Notes: generated from the letters alone by a model not told the origin. 64,000 nucleotides of DNA from Anaerotruncus sp. (GCA_021770005.1 JAETRV010000008.1:1-64000), one strand, 5' to 3'. Positions 15,460-26,135 are shown, counted from the first letter of the stretch. Made by a program: numbers and translations.

Positions 15460-16185
15460 ATGAATGTCGGAGCAGTTGGGGCCCCGCAGGCACAGCAGGT
15501 TGGGCGTGCCGGCGGCAGGAATGGGAATGCAATCCAGAATCTGAATAAGGAGATTCAGTCGCTCAAAGAAGAGGTAAAAAAGCGGCGGGTCGAGATACGC
15601 AAGCTGGGCAAGGATAAAAGCTTAAGCGATGCCCAGCGGGAAGCGAAACAGAAGCTTCTCGAGAGCGAAATCGAGAGCTACCAGCAGCAGATTACCCAGA
15701 AACAGCAGCAGATTCAGGAGCTGCGCGAGGATCAGTCGAATAAGAAATCTTCCGAATCTTCTCAGAAGTCCGAGCCGGAGAAAACACCCGAAGAGGCGCG
15801 GCAGGTGGACACCAAGACCATGCATAGCTTGATCTCTTCCAGCACAAGCCTGGATACGGTCGAGAAGCTGGGCTCGGTGAAGGACGGTCTTGCGCGCGCA
15901 GCCAAGACGCTTGCCCGCACGATCGAATCGGACGACGCGACTTTTGCGAGAACGGGCGGTGCTTTGCAGGTCAACCGGGATGAGCTGGATAGCCTGAATA
16001 ACAAGGTTCGCAAGATGGAAATGGACATCAGCGGACGTCTGGGAGACCTGCTTGAGGAAAGCAAGGAGGCCGGGGACGAAAAGACGGAAGTCAATGGCGC
16101 GGAGAAGTCCGAGAATGCGGACGGGAATCGGCACAAAGAGGGCCAAAGTGAGGACGAACCCAAAAAGATCGACACTTATGCATAA
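15460..16185 (+). CDS. FlxA-like coiled-coil protein
   Basis: A 241-residue hydrophilic protein. Residues about 22-105 are a strong coiled coil (NLNKEIQSLKEEVKKRRVEI, then ESEIESYQQQITQKQQQIQEL) containing the SDAQREAKQKLLESEI element seen in FlxA-like proteins. A Ser/Lys/Glu-rich linker follows, a second helical region (about 120-200) and an acidic disordered tail. It starts at ATG with AAGGAGG. FlxA-like genes often go with flagellar regulons, but no flagellar gene is in view. A filament or scaffold role is only a guess. Confidence 0.6.
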   Translation: MNVGAVGAPQAQQVGRAGGRNGNAIQNLNKEIQSLKEEVKKRRVEIRKLGKDKSLSDAQREAKQKLLESEIESYQQQITQKQQQIQELREDQSNKKSSESSQKSEPEKTPEEARQVDTKTMHSLISSSTSLDTVEKLGSVKDGLARAAKTLARTIESDDATFARTGGALQVNRDELDSLNNKVRKMEMDISGRLGDLLEESKEAGDEKTEVNGAEKSENADGNRHKEGQSEDEPKKIDTYA

Positions 16186-16195
16186 GGGCAACGCG

Positions 16196-16234
16196 AAAAA
16201 AGGGCGGTCGCTAGAGTCAGGCGGCCGCCTTTTT
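16196..16234 (+). terminator. Terminator after FlxA-like gene
   Basis: GGCGGTCGC pairs with GCGGCCGCC (one G-T), flanked by A and T tracts. Confidence 0.75.
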
Positions 16235-16298
16235 GCCGTTTGGGCAGATTCTTACAGCCAAAGTGCCGGTGGCTTTGCCAATAAGAAAAGCGGAGGGA

Positions 16299-16327
16299 TT
16301 GCAAGATTGAAAAAGCCATGGTATAAT
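16299..16327 (+). promoter_or_regulatory. Promoter of the gdpP-rplI-dnaB unit
   Basis: TTGCAA (16299-16304), 17 bp, TATAAT (16322-16327). It leaves an untranslated leader of about 130 nt before the GTG of gdpP in which no known riboswitch was recognised. Confidence 0.65.
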
Positions 16328-16465
16328 GTCTTATAGTATGCCGTTTGGCTGCTGCCCGCTGGCGGAGGACAGCAAGCGGGTTTTGGTGGTCTTGTGGAAG
16401 GTATCTGCATAAATATAGATTGGGCTTATGCAAAATCCAATCTCAGAGACGGGCGAGGTATCCCT

Positions 16466-18439
16466 GTGAAAAGAAACAAAACCCTGATCCAACCGATTTT
16501 ATATATTGTCGCTGGCTGCTGCATCGCAATGTCGGTTTCGGCGGCATTCTTTGACGTGCGGTTGTTCTATATCTGTGCGTTTGTATCCTGCTCCTGCGTT
16601 GGGCTTACCTACTGGCATCTCTGCAACGCGAGGCAGGAGATCAATACCTTCCTGATGCAGAGTGCGCACGCCCTCAACACAGTCCAGCGGGATGCCCTGC
16701 GGGATTACCCTATCCCTGTTTTCGTCTGTGCTGCGGATGGGGAAATCCTTTGGTGTAACCCGCTGGCTGAAAAAATCGTGCTCAAGGGAGAAGAAACCTA
16801 TTCACGAAGCATCTACACGATCCTTGCGGGTGGGGAGATCACCCATCCCTGTCCGATTGGCGGATATGATGTCTCCTATCAGGACAGGAACTATGCGGTT
16901 TATACCGTCCCGGCGGTCAGCGAGAGCGACCCGCTTTATATGGTGTATTTCTATGAAAACACCGAACTGAAGAAGTATACACAGGAGTATTTTGAAAGCC
17001 GTCCTTCGGTGATGCTAATCCTCGTGGATAACTATGAGGAGATACAGCAGGGCCTGCCCGATAACGAGCGCACCCGGATGATGGGGCAGATCGAATACAC
17101 GGTGAGCAAATATATCACCGACAACGGCGGGTTGTTGCTCAGGGCCGAACGAGACCGGTTTACCGCGGTGTTGGAGGAACGGCATCTGCGGGGGATTATC
17201 TCGGGACGGTTCCAGATTCTTGAGCAGATTCGGGCGATCGAGACCGACCGTCATATGGTTGCAACCTTATCGATCGGCGTCGGAAGGGATGCGGAGACGC
17301 TGCCCGAAAGCGAGCAGATTGCGCGGCAGGCGTTAGATATGGCGCTCGGGCGCGGCGGAGATCAGGCGGCGGTGCGCGGCGCGAGCGGCTATGAATTCTT
17401 TGGCGGCGTGTCAAGCGGGGTCGAGAAGCGAACCAAGGTCAAAACCCGGATCGTGGCGAATGCGCTTGAGGAGCTGATGAAGGTCAGCGACAATGTGATC
17501 GTCATGGGGCATCGGATGGCTGACCTCGACTGTTTTGGCGCGTCGGTGGGGATCATGAAGGCCGCGAAGATGATGGGTAAAGAGGCCTATATTGCGATCC
17601 GTCGAGAGAAAAACCTGGTCAACCAGATTTATGATCGGATGCTTGAGAACGGCTATCACGGCCTGTTGATCGAACCGGAGGATGCGCTCCAGCGGGTGAC
17701 CAAAAAGACCTTGCTGGTGGTCTGCGATACCCATACCACCGGTATCATCGAGTCGGTCGAGCTGTATAATGCGTGCCATACGGTTGTTGTGATCGACCAT
17801 CACCGCAAGATGGTTGGCCATATCGACAATGCGGTGATCTTCTACCACGAGCCGTATGCCTCAAGCGCCTCCGAGATGGTCACCGAACTGGTGCAGTATT
17901 TTAACGAAAAGATCAAGATTGGTCGTCCGGAGGCGGAAGCCCTGCTTGCGGGTATTATGCTTGACACCAAGAATTTCATCATCAAGACCGGCGTGCGGAC
18001 GTTTGAGGCTGCCGCTTATCTGCGCAAGATGGGCGCGGATACGGTCGAGGTGCGCAAGCTGTTCGCCTCAACGATGGAGGCCTACCAGCGCAAGGCCAAG
18101 CTGGTTGCGAATGCGCAGGTTTACAAGGGCTGCGCGATTGCGTGGTCGACCGAGCGGGACGATGCGGAAATCCAGGTTACCGCAGCACAGGCGGCTGACG
18201 AGCTGCTCAATATTAGCGGCGTGCAGGCGTCGTTCTTGATGTTTGAGCAGGGGAAGGGGGTTTCCTATTCCGCCCGCAGTATGGGGCAGCTCAATGTACA
18301 GATCATCATGGAGAAGCTCGGCGGCGGCGGTCATCACACAATGGCGGGTGCCCAGACCCCCGGGATCACGATGGATGAGGCACGCCAGCGGCTGCGCGAA
18401 GCGATCGACCAATATTTTGAGGAGAACAGCCGCAAATAA
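16466..18439 (+). CDS. gdpP: Cyclic-di-AMP phosphodiesterase GdpP
   Basis: This membrane enzyme hydrolyses c-di-AMP to pApA. The GTG at 16466 (GAGG 7 bp upstream) gives 657 residues, like B. subtilis GdpP (659); the open frame upstream lacks a ribosome site. Layout: two transmembrane helices (about 8-50), PAS domain ([21 protein letters not shown]), a degenerate GGDEF domain ([14 protein letters not shown]), the DHH domain with [17 protein letters not shown] and VVIDHHRKM as metal ligands, and DHHA1 with [12 protein letters not shown]. All DHH catalytic residues are present. It begins the conserved gdpP-rplI-dnaB block. Confidence 0.95.
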   Translation: MKRNKTLIQPILYIVAGCCIAMSVSAAFFDVRLFYICAFVSCSCVGLTYWHLCNARQEINTFLMQSAHALNTVQRDALRDYPIPVFVCAADGEILWCNPLAEKIVLKGEETYSRSIYTILAGGEITHPCPIGGYDVSYQDRNYAVYTVPAVSESDPLYMVYFYENTELKKYTQEYFESRPSVMLILVDNYEEIQQGLPDNERTRMMGQIEYTVSKYITDNGGLLLRAERDRFTAVLEERHLRGIISGRFQILEQIRAIETDRHMVATLSIGVGRDAETLPESEQIARQALDMALGRGGDQAAVRGASGYEFFGGVSSGVEKRTKVKTRIVANALEELMKVSDNVIVMGHRMADLDCFGASVGIMKAAKMMGKEAYIAIRREKNLVNQIYDRMLENGYHGLLIEPEDALQRVTKKTLLVVCDTHTTGIIESVELYNACHTVVVIDHHRKMVGHIDNAVIFYHEPYASSASEMVTELVQYFNEKIKIGRPEAEALLAGIMLDTKNFIIKTGVRTFEAAAYLRKMGADTVEVRKLFASTMEAYQRKAKLVANAQVYKGCAIAWSTERDDAEIQVTAAQAADELLNISGVQASFLMFEQGKGVSYSARSMGQLNVQIIMEKLGGGGHHTMAGAQTPGITMDEARQRLREAIDQYFEENSRK

Positions 18440-18489
18440 GAGTATGCCAAATAACCGCAGTTTTGTGGAACAATAAAGGAGTTTGGACA

Positions 18490-18936
18490 ATGAAAGTAAT
18501 TCTGAAACAGGATGTCCCCGGGAGCGGGAAAAAGGGCGAACTGGTCAACGTATCCGATGGATACGGGCGCAACTATCTGCTGCCAAAGGGGCTGGCGGTC
18601 GAGGCGAATGCTCAGGCGATGAACGAGTTTAAGGCGAAACAGGCGGCGAAAGAGCATCACGCCGCAGTGGAGAAACAGACGGCACAGGAGCTTGCGGCCC
18701 GGCTCAACGGCAAGACGGTCAAGCTGACCGCCAAGGCGGGCGCCAACGGCAAGCTGTTCGGCTCGATTACAGCCAAGGAGATTTCCGAGGAAATCAAAAA
18801 GCAGTTTGATGCGGATATCGACAAGCGCAAAATTTCGCTTGATACCGAAATCAAAGCGTTCGGCAGCTATACCGCACAGGTGAAGCTGCATCCGGGCATT
18901 GCCGCGCAGCTCCGGGTCGAGGTAGGCGAGGCGTAA
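18490..18936 (+). CDS. rplI: Ribosomal protein L9
   Basis: A 148-residue 50S subunit protein. The N-terminal domain has the L9 signature ([37 protein letters not shown]), a long connecting helix (about residues 40-75) and the C-terminal RNA-binding domain with GKLFGSIT and [14 protein letters not shown]. Start ATG at 18490 has AAAGGAG. Located between gdpP and dnaB as in most Firmicutes. Confidence 0.98.
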   Translation: MKVILKQDVPGSGKKGELVNVSDGYGRNYLLPKGLAVEANAQAMNEFKAKQAAKEHHAAVEKQTAQELAARLNGKTVKLTAKAGANGKLFGSITAKEISEEIKKQFDADIDKRKISLDTEIKAFGSYTAQVKLHPGIAAQLRVEVGEA

Positions 18937-18968
18937 AAAATCCCGTTGGAAACTGGAAGGGGGGGCGG

Positions 18969-20318
18969 ATGTTGGCAGAGATTGAATTGGGTGCACAGCA
19001 GATGCCCTATAACCTGGAAGCAGAACAGAGCGTACTTGGCGCGGTCCTGATCGATCCGGCTTGTTTTGGAGAGGTCATGGAAAACCTGCGGCCGGAGGCA
19101 TTTTACCGCCCTCAGCACCAGCAGATCTACGAAGTGATGATGAACATGTTCAACCAGAGCCGGGCCATGGACTTCATCACGATCCTTGACGCGGTGAAAA
19201 CCGAAGGGATCTTCGAGACCGATGAGGATGCAAAAATCTACCTCACCAATCTGGCACAGGTGGTGCCGTCCTCTAACAACGTTGAGGCATACAGCCGGAT
19301 TGTGCGCGAGAAATCCTATGTCCGGCGGCTGATTACCGCCTCGCGCGGGATTATTGAAATGGCGCAGGAGGGGCAGACTGATTCCGACCTGCTGCTCGAC
19401 AGCGCGGAGCAGCGTATTTTTGAAATCCGGCAGGGACGCAACACGAGCGCATTCAAGCACATCCGGACTGCGATTACCGAGACCTATGAGACGTTGCAGC
19501 GTCTCTCGGGGGAGGATCGTGACCGTTACAAAGGGCTTTCGACCGGGTATCCGGCGCTTGACCGGGTGATTACCGGGCTGAACCGCACCGACCTGATCCT
19601 GGTGGCGGCGCGCCCCGGTATGGGTAAAACTTCGTTTGCGCTCAATATTGCGGAGTATGTCGCCACCAAGTCCCAAAAGACCGTCGCGGTCTTTTCGCTT
19701 GAGATGAGCAGCGAACAGCTTGCCCAGCGTCTACTCTCGTCACAGGCGTTGGTGGAAGGCAAGTCGCTGCGGACAGGGGAGCTTTCGGGGGACGACTGGG
19801 TCCGGATTGCGATGGCGTCCCAAGTGCTTTCCAAGGCGAACATCTACCTCGACGATACCCCAGGCATCACGATTGGGGAGATGAAGGCCAAGCTGCGCCG
19901 GCTCAAGCAGGTCGACCTGGTCATCATCGACTATTTGCAGCTGATGTCTTCGGGGCGGCGGATCGAGAACCGTGTGCAGGAAGTTTCGGAGATCACCCGG
20001 AACCTCAAGATCATGGCGAAAGAGATGAATGTCCCGCTCATCACCCTTTCGCAGCTCTCGCGCGGGCCTGAGTCTCGCGCGGATCATAAGCCGATGCTTT
20101 CCGATCTGCGTGAATCCGGCTCGATCGAGCAGGATGCGGACATCGTCCTGCTGCTCTACCGGGAGGATTACTATGCCCGAGAGGAGGCGGAGGAACGCAA
20201 CATCGCCAACTGTGATGTCGCTAAGAACCGTCATGGCGAAGTCGGGGTGGTCAAGCTCGGCTGGGACAGCAGATACACAAGATTTACCAATTTGGAGTTA
20301 TCACGACATGAACCATAA
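18969..20318 (+). CDS. dnaB: Replicative DNA helicase
   Basis: A 449-residue hexameric 5'-3' helicase that unwinds DNA at the fork. The N-terminal domain (PYNLEAEQSVLGAVLIDP) interacts with primase. The RecA-like C-terminal domain shows Walker A (ARPGMGKTSFALNIA), Walker B (LVIIDYLQLM), the arginine-finger region (LSQLSRGPESRADHKPMLSDLRESGSIEQDAD) and the final KNRHGEVG motif. The length is standard. Its last 11 bases overlap the tilS start. Confidence 0.98.
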   Translation: MLAEIELGAQQMPYNLEAEQSVLGAVLIDPACFGEVMENLRPEAFYRPQHQQIYEVMMNMFNQSRAMDFITILDAVKTEGIFETDEDAKIYLTNLAQVVPSSNNVEAYSRIVREKSYVRRLITASRGIIEMAQEGQTDSDLLLDSAEQRIFEIRQGRNTSAFKHIRTAITETYETLQRLSGEDRDRYKGLSTGYPALDRVITGLNRTDLILVAARPGMGKTSFALNIAEYVATKSQKTVAVFSLEMSSEQLAQRLLSSQALVEGKSLRTGELSGDDWVRIAMASQVLSKANIYLDDTPGITIGEMKAKLRRLKQVDLVIIDYLQLMSSGRRIENRVQEVSEITRNLKIMAKEMNVPLITLSQLSRGPESRADHKPMLSDLRESGSIEQDADIVLLLYREDYYAREEAEERNIANCDVAKNRHGEVGVVKLGWDSRYTRFTNLELSRHEP

Positions 20319-21690
20319 GGCATTGGCCGCAATTATAGAATATGGAATGATAAAGCAGGGTGACACGGTGATTGCCGCCGTTTCGGGCGGCGCAGATTCG
20401 GTCGCTCTGCTCGATTTTTTGTGCTCGCTCTCCGGCTGGGACCTTCAAGTCCGCGCCTGCCACCTCAACCACTGTCTGCGCGGCGAGGAGAGTGACCGGG
20501 ATGAGCAGTTTGTGCGTACCATGTGTCGCGAATATGGGATTCCGCTCGATGTGAAGAGGGTGCAGGTCGCCGAGGACGCGCGGGCCCAGGGGCTTTCGCT
20601 CGAGACGGCGGCGCGGGAAGCGCGGTATGCATTTTTCGCGGAACTGGCGGAACAGTATGGCGGCAGGGTGGCGACTGCGCACACCCTCTCAGACAACGCC
20701 GAAACCGTACTGCTCAACCTCGCGCGCGGCACCGGGATCGCCGGAATCTGCGGCATCCCGCCGGTGCGGGACGGCTGGGTCATCCGTCCGCTGATTTCCT
20801 GTACCCGTACTGAGATCGAAGCTTACTGCGCGGACCACGGGCTTTGCTATGTCACCGATAGCACCAACCTATCGAGCGACTATACCCGCAACCATATCCG
20901 CCGCAGTGTGCTCCCCAGTCTGGACCGGATCAATCCTGACCTGCTGGGGGCAATCGGGCGGATGTCTGCACAGCTCCGGCGGGATGCAGCTTATCTGGAC
21001 CAGCAGGCCGCGCTTGCCGCACAGCAGATATCCGCGGGGGATGGACTGGATGCGGAACAGCTGCGCGTGCTCGATCCTGCCTTGCGCAGCAGGATCATTG
21101 CAGGGCTACTTGAACGGTGCGGCGCGGAACGATCCGCCGAACGGATCGCGTTGGTGAACGGGATGCTCGATCCCGGCAGCCGCAGATATGTGCTACAGGT
21201 CGGTAGCGACCGGTACATAGCCTTGCGGGACGGTGTTCTGCGCGTAGAACGGCGGGAACGCCGCAAATCCGAGCCGCTCGTTCCGCACGCGCTCCCCAAA
21301 AACCGACTGGATGGGGAATGCTTTGCATTGGGGCATGGAAAATCCATCACATTTTCAATACTAAACTGTGAAGATTATGAAATTTTTGAGAATAATAGCG
21401 ATTCAGGCTTAAAAAACGCGGTCGATTATGATAAAATAGGCAATGATATTTTTGTGCGTTCCAGGCAGCCGGGAGACCGGTTCCATCAGGCGGGGCGCGG
21501 CTGCGGCAAGTCTTTGAAAAAGCTCTATTCCGAGTTGGGATTGCCCGGGCGTGACCGGCTCTGCGTCATCGCGGACAATGAGGGGGTTGTGTTCGCGCAG
21601 GGCGCGGGCGTGGATGAGCGTGTCAAAATAGACAGGAGGACCAGACAGGTGCTGGCTTTCCTGATTCTGGAGCAAGAGACGGAGGAATAA
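20308..21690 (+). CDS. tilS: tRNA(Ile)-lysidine synthetase
   Basis: A 460-residue enzyme that converts C34 of tRNA-Ile(CAU) to lysidine, using ATP. The PP-loop is AAVSGGADSVALLDFL, with CHLNHCLRGEESDRDE and AHTLSDNAETVLLNLARGTG following. A middle TilS domain and a C-terminal substrate-binding domain (RSRQPGDRFHQAGRGCGKSL-like) complete it. ATG 20308 lies inside the dnaB end with TTGGAG just ahead, so translation is coupled. The gene order tilS-hpt-ftsH is conserved in Firmicutes. Confidence 0.95.
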   Translation: MNHKALAAIIEYGMIKQGDTVIAAVSGGADSVALLDFLCSLSGWDLQVRACHLNHCLRGEESDRDEQFVRTMCREYGIPLDVKRVQVAEDARAQGLSLETAAREARYAFFAELAEQYGGRVATAHTLSDNAETVLLNLARGTGIAGICGIPPVRDGWVIRPLISCTRTEIEAYCADHGLCYVTDSTNLSSDYTRNHIRRSVLPSLDRINPDLLGAIGRMSAQLRRDAAYLDQQAALAAQQISAGDGLDAEQLRVLDPALRSRIIAGLLERCGAERSAERIALVNGMLDPGSRRYVLQVGSDRYIALRDGVLRVERRERRKSEPLVPHALPKNRLDGECFALGHGKSITFSILNCEDYEIFENNSDSGLKNAVDYDKIGNDIFVRSRQPGDRFHQAGRGCGKSLKKLYSELGLPGRDRLCVIADNEGVVFAQGAGVDERVKIDRRTRQVLAFLILEQETEE

Positions 21691-21694
21691 GGAT

Positions 21695-22252
21695 ATGGCA
21701 ATCGGAACGGCAATGGAACAGGATATTAAGCAGGTGCTCGTCAGCGAGGAACGGATCCGGGAAAAGGTTGCTGAACTGGGCGCGCAGATTTCGGCCGATT
21801 ATGCGGGAAAAAAACTGCTGGTGCTCGGCGTGCTGAAAGGGTCGTTTGTCTTCATGGCGGACCTTGTGCGTCAGATCAGTGTCCCCTGTGAGATGGAATT
21901 TATGGCGGTATCCAGCTACCATGCCGGCGTAAAAACTTCCGGCGTGGTTAAGATAATCAAGGATATCGACATCAACCCGCAGGATTACCATATCCTGATT
22001 GTGGAGGACATACTCGATAGTGGTCTCACCCTCAGTTATCTGAAAACAATGCTGCTTCAGCGCGGCGCAACCGACATCCGAATCGCAACCCTGCTTGATA
22101 AACCTTCCCGCCGCAAAGCGAATATCAAGGCGGATTACTGCGGGTTCGAGGTACCGGATGCGTTTGTGGTTGGCTACGGGCTGGACTATGCGGAGCAGTA
22201 CCGCAGCCTGCCTTACGTGGGCGAGCTGAAGCCCGAGGTCTATGAAAAATAA
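21695..22252 (+). CDS. hpt: Hypoxanthine phosphoribosyltransferase
   Basis: A 185-residue purine salvage enzyme that converts hypoxanthine or guanine plus PRPP to IMP or GMP. The PRPP-binding loop is visible (HILIVEDILDSGLTLSYL), as are LVLGVLKGSFVFMADL and the base-recognition DYCGFEVPDAFVVGYGLDYAEQYR. ATG 21695 has GGAGGAATAAGG upstream and lies 4 bp after tilS. Confidence 0.97.
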   Translation: MAIGTAMEQDIKQVLVSEERIREKVAELGAQISADYAGKKLLVLGVLKGSFVFMADLVRQISVPCEMEFMAVSSYHAGVKTSGVVKIIKDIDINPQDYHILIVEDILDSGLTLSYLKTMLLQRGATDIRIATLLDKPSRRKANIKADYCGFEVPDAFVVGYGLDYAEQYRSLPYVGELKPEVYEK

Positions 22253-22290
22253 GCGCGTTCTGATCGCAGCTTGACAGGAGTGAAATAGAT

Positions 22291-24384
22291 TTGAACAAAA
22301 GAACAAAGGGCATTGGCATTTATATCTCGGTCTTTCTCTTGCTGATGCTGATGGCGATGGTGCTGTTTTCTTCGATGCAGCAGCCCGCCAGCACTGTGAA
22401 CTATTCGGAGGTGGTTGGCTATTTTGAGCGGCAGGAGGTCAAGGCGTTTGAACTGGACCTCGGTACCGGTATGCTCAAAGTCAAATTCGCCGGCGAAGAG
22501 GGCAAGGAAAAGACGTTAGAGTATAAGGTGCCAAACACCGCCCTTTTCCTCAACGATGTCTACTACGACAAGTACGACGGGGCGCCGTCCTATGTCAGGA
22601 GCTACAACGAGGCGCACCCTGACGCGCCGATGGATTTTGACATCATCCGGCCGCGCGAGACGCCGTGGTGGGTCAATCTGCTCCCTTCGCTCCTGCTGCT
22701 TGGTGCGCTGATCTTCTTCTATGTGATGATGATGCGCCAAGCACGCGGTGGCGGTGCAGGCGGCATGATGAGCTTTGGCAAGGCCAAGCCGCGCACCCCC
22801 GAGGACGGACCGAAAGTCACATTCGCGGATGTCGCGGGTGCGGATGAGGAAAAGGAGGAATTGGTCGAGATCGTCGAGTTCCTCAAAGCCCCCTCCAAAT
22901 TTAATGCGCTCGGCGCGCGGATTCCCAAGGGCGTCCTGCTGATGGGTCCTCCGGGAACCGGTAAAACCCTGCTTGCTAAGGCGGTCGCGGGGGAGGCGGG
23001 GGTTCCGTTTTTCTCGATCTCCGGTTCTGATTTTGTGGAGATGTTTGTCGGCGTCGGCGCATCCCGTGTGCGTGACCTGTTCGAGCAGGCCAAAAAACAT
23101 GCCCCCTCGATCATCTTCATCGACGAGATCGATGCGGTGGGACGTCAGCGCGGCGCGGGCCTTGGCGGCGGACACGACGAGCGGGAACAAACTCTCAACC
23201 AAATGTTGGTCGAAATGGACGGTTTTGGCACCAATGCAGGTGTCATCATCATCGCCGCCACCAACCGGAGGGATATCCTTGACCCAGCACTTTTGCGTCC
23301 CGGGCGGTTTGACCGTCAGATTGCGGTCGGCTATCCGGATATCAAAGGCCGCGAGGCGATCCTGCGGGTGCACACCAAGAATAAGCCGATTGCGCCCGAC
23401 GTCAATCTGCGGGTGATCGCATCCTCAACTGTCGGGTTTACCGGCGCGGACCTCGAGAACCTGACCAATGAGGCGGCTCTGCTTGCAGCTAAGAAGGACC
23501 GAAAAGCGATTACGATGGCAGAAATCGAGGAAGCGACAATCAAGGTCATCGCTGGGCCGGAGAAACGGTCGCACGTAGTCACCGAAAAGGACAAAAAGCT
23601 CACCTCTTACCACGAGGCGGGCCATGCGATCTGCACCTATTACCTGCCGACACAGGATCCGGTCCATCAGATTTCGATTGTGCCGCGCGGCATGGCGGGT
23701 GGTTATACCCTTTCTCTGCCGGGGGAGGACAAATCCTATGTCACCAAGCGGGAGATGTCGGAGAACATCGTCACCCTGCTGGGCGGACGGATGGCGGAAG
23801 AACTGGTGCTCGAGGACATCTCGACGGGGGCTTCCAACGATATCGAGCGCGCCACCAAGGTAGCGCACAATATGGTCATGCGGTATGGTTTTTCCGAGAA
23901 GCTCGGTCCGATCGTCTATGGGCATGACAGCAATGAGGTGTTCCTTGGGCGTGATTTCAGCAGTACGCCGAGTTATTCCGAGAATGTTGCCGCGGAGATC
24001 GACGCAGAGGTGCGCGGGATTATCGACACTGCCCGCGAGCGTGCCCGCGACATTCTGAACGAGCATATGGATCAGCTTCACAAGGTCGCGCAGTTCCTGT
24101 TTGAAAACGAGAAGATGGCGGCGAACGAGTTTGAAGCGATGATGACTGGGCAGCCGATGCCTGAGAAACCGGATTACTCGATTTATAGCAGCCATGCGGC
24201 GCATGATGGGAACAAAGTGCCTGCACAGGCCCAACCGGCTCCGGAGCAGCCCTCAGACGCCGCAGCGCCGGAACAGCCGGTAGCTGACGGGGGTCAAGCG
24301 GTTTCCACGGCGGAGGAACCTGCGCGTCAGTCGGAGCCGGTGTCGGAACCCTCGGATGAGAACCAGATGGACAGTGAACGATGA
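22291..24384 (+). CDS. ftsH: ATP-dependent zinc metalloprotease FtsH
   Basis: A 697-residue membrane-bound AAA+ protease that degrades misfolded membrane and some regulatory proteins. Two transmembrane helices (about 8-28 and 127-147) flank the extracytoplasmic domain. The AAA module has Walker [20 protein letters not shown], Walker [10 protein letters not shown] and the second region of homology (LLRPGRFDR); the zinc site is HEAGH with a downstream Asp. The start is TTG at 22291 behind ACAGGAG. The C-terminus carries an unusual Pro/Gln/Ala/Glu-rich tail of about 55 residues after the usual end, probably disordered. Confidence 0.97.
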   Translation: MNKRTKGIGIYISVFLLLMLMAMVLFSSMQQPASTVNYSEVVGYFERQEVKAFELDLGTGMLKVKFAGEEGKEKTLEYKVPNTALFLNDVYYDKYDGAPSYVRSYNEAHPDAPMDFDIIRPRETPWWVNLLPSLLLLGALIFFYVMMMRQARGGGAGGMMSFGKAKPRTPEDGPKVTFADVAGADEEKEELVEIVEFLKAPSKFNALGARIPKGVLLMGPPGTGKTLLAKAVAGEAGVPFFSISGSDFVEMFVGVGASRVRDLFEQAKKHAPSIIFIDEIDAVGRQRGAGLGGGHDEREQTLNQMLVEMDGFGTNAGVIIIAATNRRDILDPALLRPGRFDRQIAVGYPDIKGREAILRVHTKNKPIAPDVNLRVIASSTVGFTGADLENLTNEAALLAAKKDRKAITMAEIEEATIKVIAGPEKRSHVVTEKDKKLTSYHEAGHAICTYYLPTQDPVHQISIVPRGMAGGYTLSLPGEDKSYVTKREMSENIVTLLGGRMAEELVLEDISTGASNDIERATKVAHNMVMRYGFSEKLGPIVYGHDSNEVFLGRDFSSTPSYSENVAAEIDAEVRGIIDTARERARDILNEHMDQLHKVAQFLFENEKMAANEFEAMMTGQPMPEKPDYSIYSSHAAHDGNKVPAQAQPAPEQPSDAAAPEQPVADGGQAVSTAEEPARQSEPVSEPSDENQMDSER

Positions 24385-24405
24385 AACCACAAGAGGTGAC
24401 ACAAC

Positions 24406-25347
24406 ATGCTGTTTGATAAAATCATAACCCTGTCGCTCAACCCGGCGGCGGATGTGACCTGCTATGTAGATAACTTTGAGGCTGGCGGTGAGCATGTGGT
24501 GCAGTCGGAGCTTTATGATGCGGCGGGCAAGGCGGTCGACGTATCCCGTGTGCTTCAGAGCTACGAGATCGCAAACACGGCATTGATCGTTGCCGGGCAG
24601 GACAACAGCCGGCGGTATTTTGCGCGGCTCAAGGATGAGAATGTCACCACCCGGGTGATCTACACCGAAGGGCGCATCCGCGAAAATATCAGTGTCATCA
24701 CACCGGACGGACGGGTGACCCGTCTGGTGCGGAAAAGCCCGAAAATTAGTTTCCGCACCATCAACGAGCTGGAAGGGGTGCTCTCGGAAGAGATCAAACC
24801 CTCGACCCTTGTGGTGGTGGCTGGGGTGATGCCGGACGGGATCACTGCTGAAATCCTTTGTGAGATCTGTGCATTTATCAAGGAAGCGGGCGGGATCATT
24901 GCGCTCGACACCCGTTCTGCTACCCTTGAAATCATCCGGCAGGTGCGTCCTTGGGTGGTGAAACCGAACTATGAAGAGCTTTGCGCGCTGGTTGGCAGGG
25001 AACTGGATACCCTCGAAAAGATGAAGGATGCAGTGCTCGAGTTGGCGCAATCGGGTGCTTCTCATGTGCTTGCAAGTTTAGGTGCAGAGGGAATGGTCTA
25101 TACAGATGGGGAACGTGTCTATAAAGCGGATGTCCCCGAGCTTTCGGAAATCAAATCTACGATTGGTGCGGGGGATGCTGCACTTGCAGGGTTCATCATT
25201 GCCAATGATTACAAGTATGACGTCAAGCGGTCGGTGCAGTTTGCAGCAGCATTTGGGACAGCCTCCTGTCTGATTGAGGGGACCAATCCGCCCCGCAGAA
25301 TTTCGGTGGCAATGATTAACAACCAGGTATCGGTCTATGAAATTTAG
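24406..25347 (+). CDS. PfkB-family sugar kinase, 1-phosphofructokinase-like
   Basis: A 313-residue ribokinase-fold kinase. The N-terminus (ITLSLNPAADVTCYVDNFEAGGEHVV) and the C-terminal PfkB signature (STIGAGDAALAGFI, catalytic Asp) fit the FruK/LacC branch, which phosphorylates fructose-1-P or tagatose-6-P. The ATP site precedes it (VLASLGAEGMVY). No PTS fructose gene is nearby, so the physiological substrate is uncertain. It follows ftsH by 21 bp with an AAGAGGTGA ribosome site and precedes a cysteine hydrolase by 12 bp. Confidence 0.88.
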   Translation: MLFDKIITLSLNPAADVTCYVDNFEAGGEHVVQSELYDAAGKAVDVSRVLQSYEIANTALIVAGQDNSRRYFARLKDENVTTRVIYTEGRIRENISVITPDGRVTRLVRKSPKISFRTINELEGVLSEEIKPSTLVVVAGVMPDGITAEILCEICAFIKEAGGIIALDTRSATLEIIRQVRPWVVKPNYEELCALVGRELDTLEKMKDAVLELAQSGASHVLASLGAEGMVYTDGERVYKADVPELSEIKSTIGAGDAALAGFIIANDYKYDVKRSVQFAAAFGTASCLIEGTNPPRRISVAMINNQVSVYEI

Positions 25348-25359
25348 GGGTTGTTTCTG

Positions 25360-25887
25360 ATGAAAAAATTATTGGTAGTTGTGGATTTTCAGAATGATTT
25401 TGTCGATGGAAGCCTTGGATTTCCGGAGGCAAAACAGCTTGAGCAACCGATCTGTCAGAAGATTGCTGCCTATCGGTCGGAGGACGCAAAGGTCGCGTTT
25501 ACCTTTGATACCCATGGGGCTGATTATCTGGAAACACAGGAAGGCAGGCTGCTGCCGGTGCCGCATTGTGCCAAGGGGACACACGGCTGGAACCTTTATG
25601 GGAAGGTCGCTGAAATGCGGGAAGCAGGCGACCCTTGCTTCGAAAAACCTGCGTTCGGGTCCCCAGAACTGGCGCACTATGCGATGGAAAATGGATTCGA
25701 GCAGGTTGAATTATGCGGGCTGGTTTCCAATATCTGTGTAATTTCAAATGCGGTACTGGTCAAGGCCGCGCTTCCGGAAGCAGAGGTGGTTGTCGATGGG
25801 GCGTGTACTGCTTGTGCGGACCCGGAGATGAACCGAAAAGCGCTCGATGTGATGGAAGGATTGCAAATTCGGGTGCTTCGCCGCTGA
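25360..25887 (+). CDS. Isochorismatase-like cysteine hydrolase (nicotinamidase-type)
   Basis: A 175-residue enzyme of the isochorismatase fold. The catalytic triad is visible: Asp in VVVDFQNDFVDG (about residue 9), Lys in CFEKPAFGS (about 97) and Cys in LCGLVSNICVISN (about 131). Metal-type residues in DTHGADY are present as in nicotinamidase PncA. Start ATG 25360 is chosen; the upstream in-frame TTG has no ribosome site. Likely converts nicotinamide to nicotinate, but other amidase substrates are possible. It follows the sugar kinase by 12 bp. Confidence 0.88.
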   Translation: MKKLLVVVDFQNDFVDGSLGFPEAKQLEQPICQKIAAYRSEDAKVAFTFDTHGADYLETQEGRLLPVPHCAKGTHGWNLYGKVAEMREAGDPCFEKPAFGSPELAHYAMENGFEQVELCGLVSNICVISNAVLVKAALPEAEVVVDGACTACADPEMNRKALDVMEGLQIRVLRR

Positions 25888-25889
25888 TG

Positions 25890-25929
25890 CTCAGAAAAAA
25901 GCGGCATGTGCCAGTATTTTTTGTCTGAG
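25890..25929 (+). terminator. Probable terminator after the cysteine hydrolase
   Basis: CTCAGAAAAAAGCGGCA can pair imperfectly with TGCCAGTATTTTTTGTCTGAG. Bases 25930-26135 hold no other gene; a TATACT at 25989-25994 with a weak TGGACG -35 may be the promoter of the next gene. Confidence 0.5.
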
Positions 25930-26135
25930 TAGCCAAATTCTCTGGAATTACCTGTTATTTGGGTCTGGACGCGCGACGCATTTCGGGGTATACTGTAGAT
26001 AGCGGCGACTGCTGGGGGAGCGTATGGGACAGAAACAATCAGCCGTTATCGTCTGGTTTTTGAAAACAGACCGTTGCTTTCAAGGACTGGATGATGAAAC
26101 CATTCCCGATAAGGGATATAGAAAGGATTGATCGT

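Noticed and set aside
22516-24234. Long minus-strand ORFs opposite ftsH
   Set aside because: Shadows of the high-GC third-position coding of ftsH; no promoter or ribosome site.
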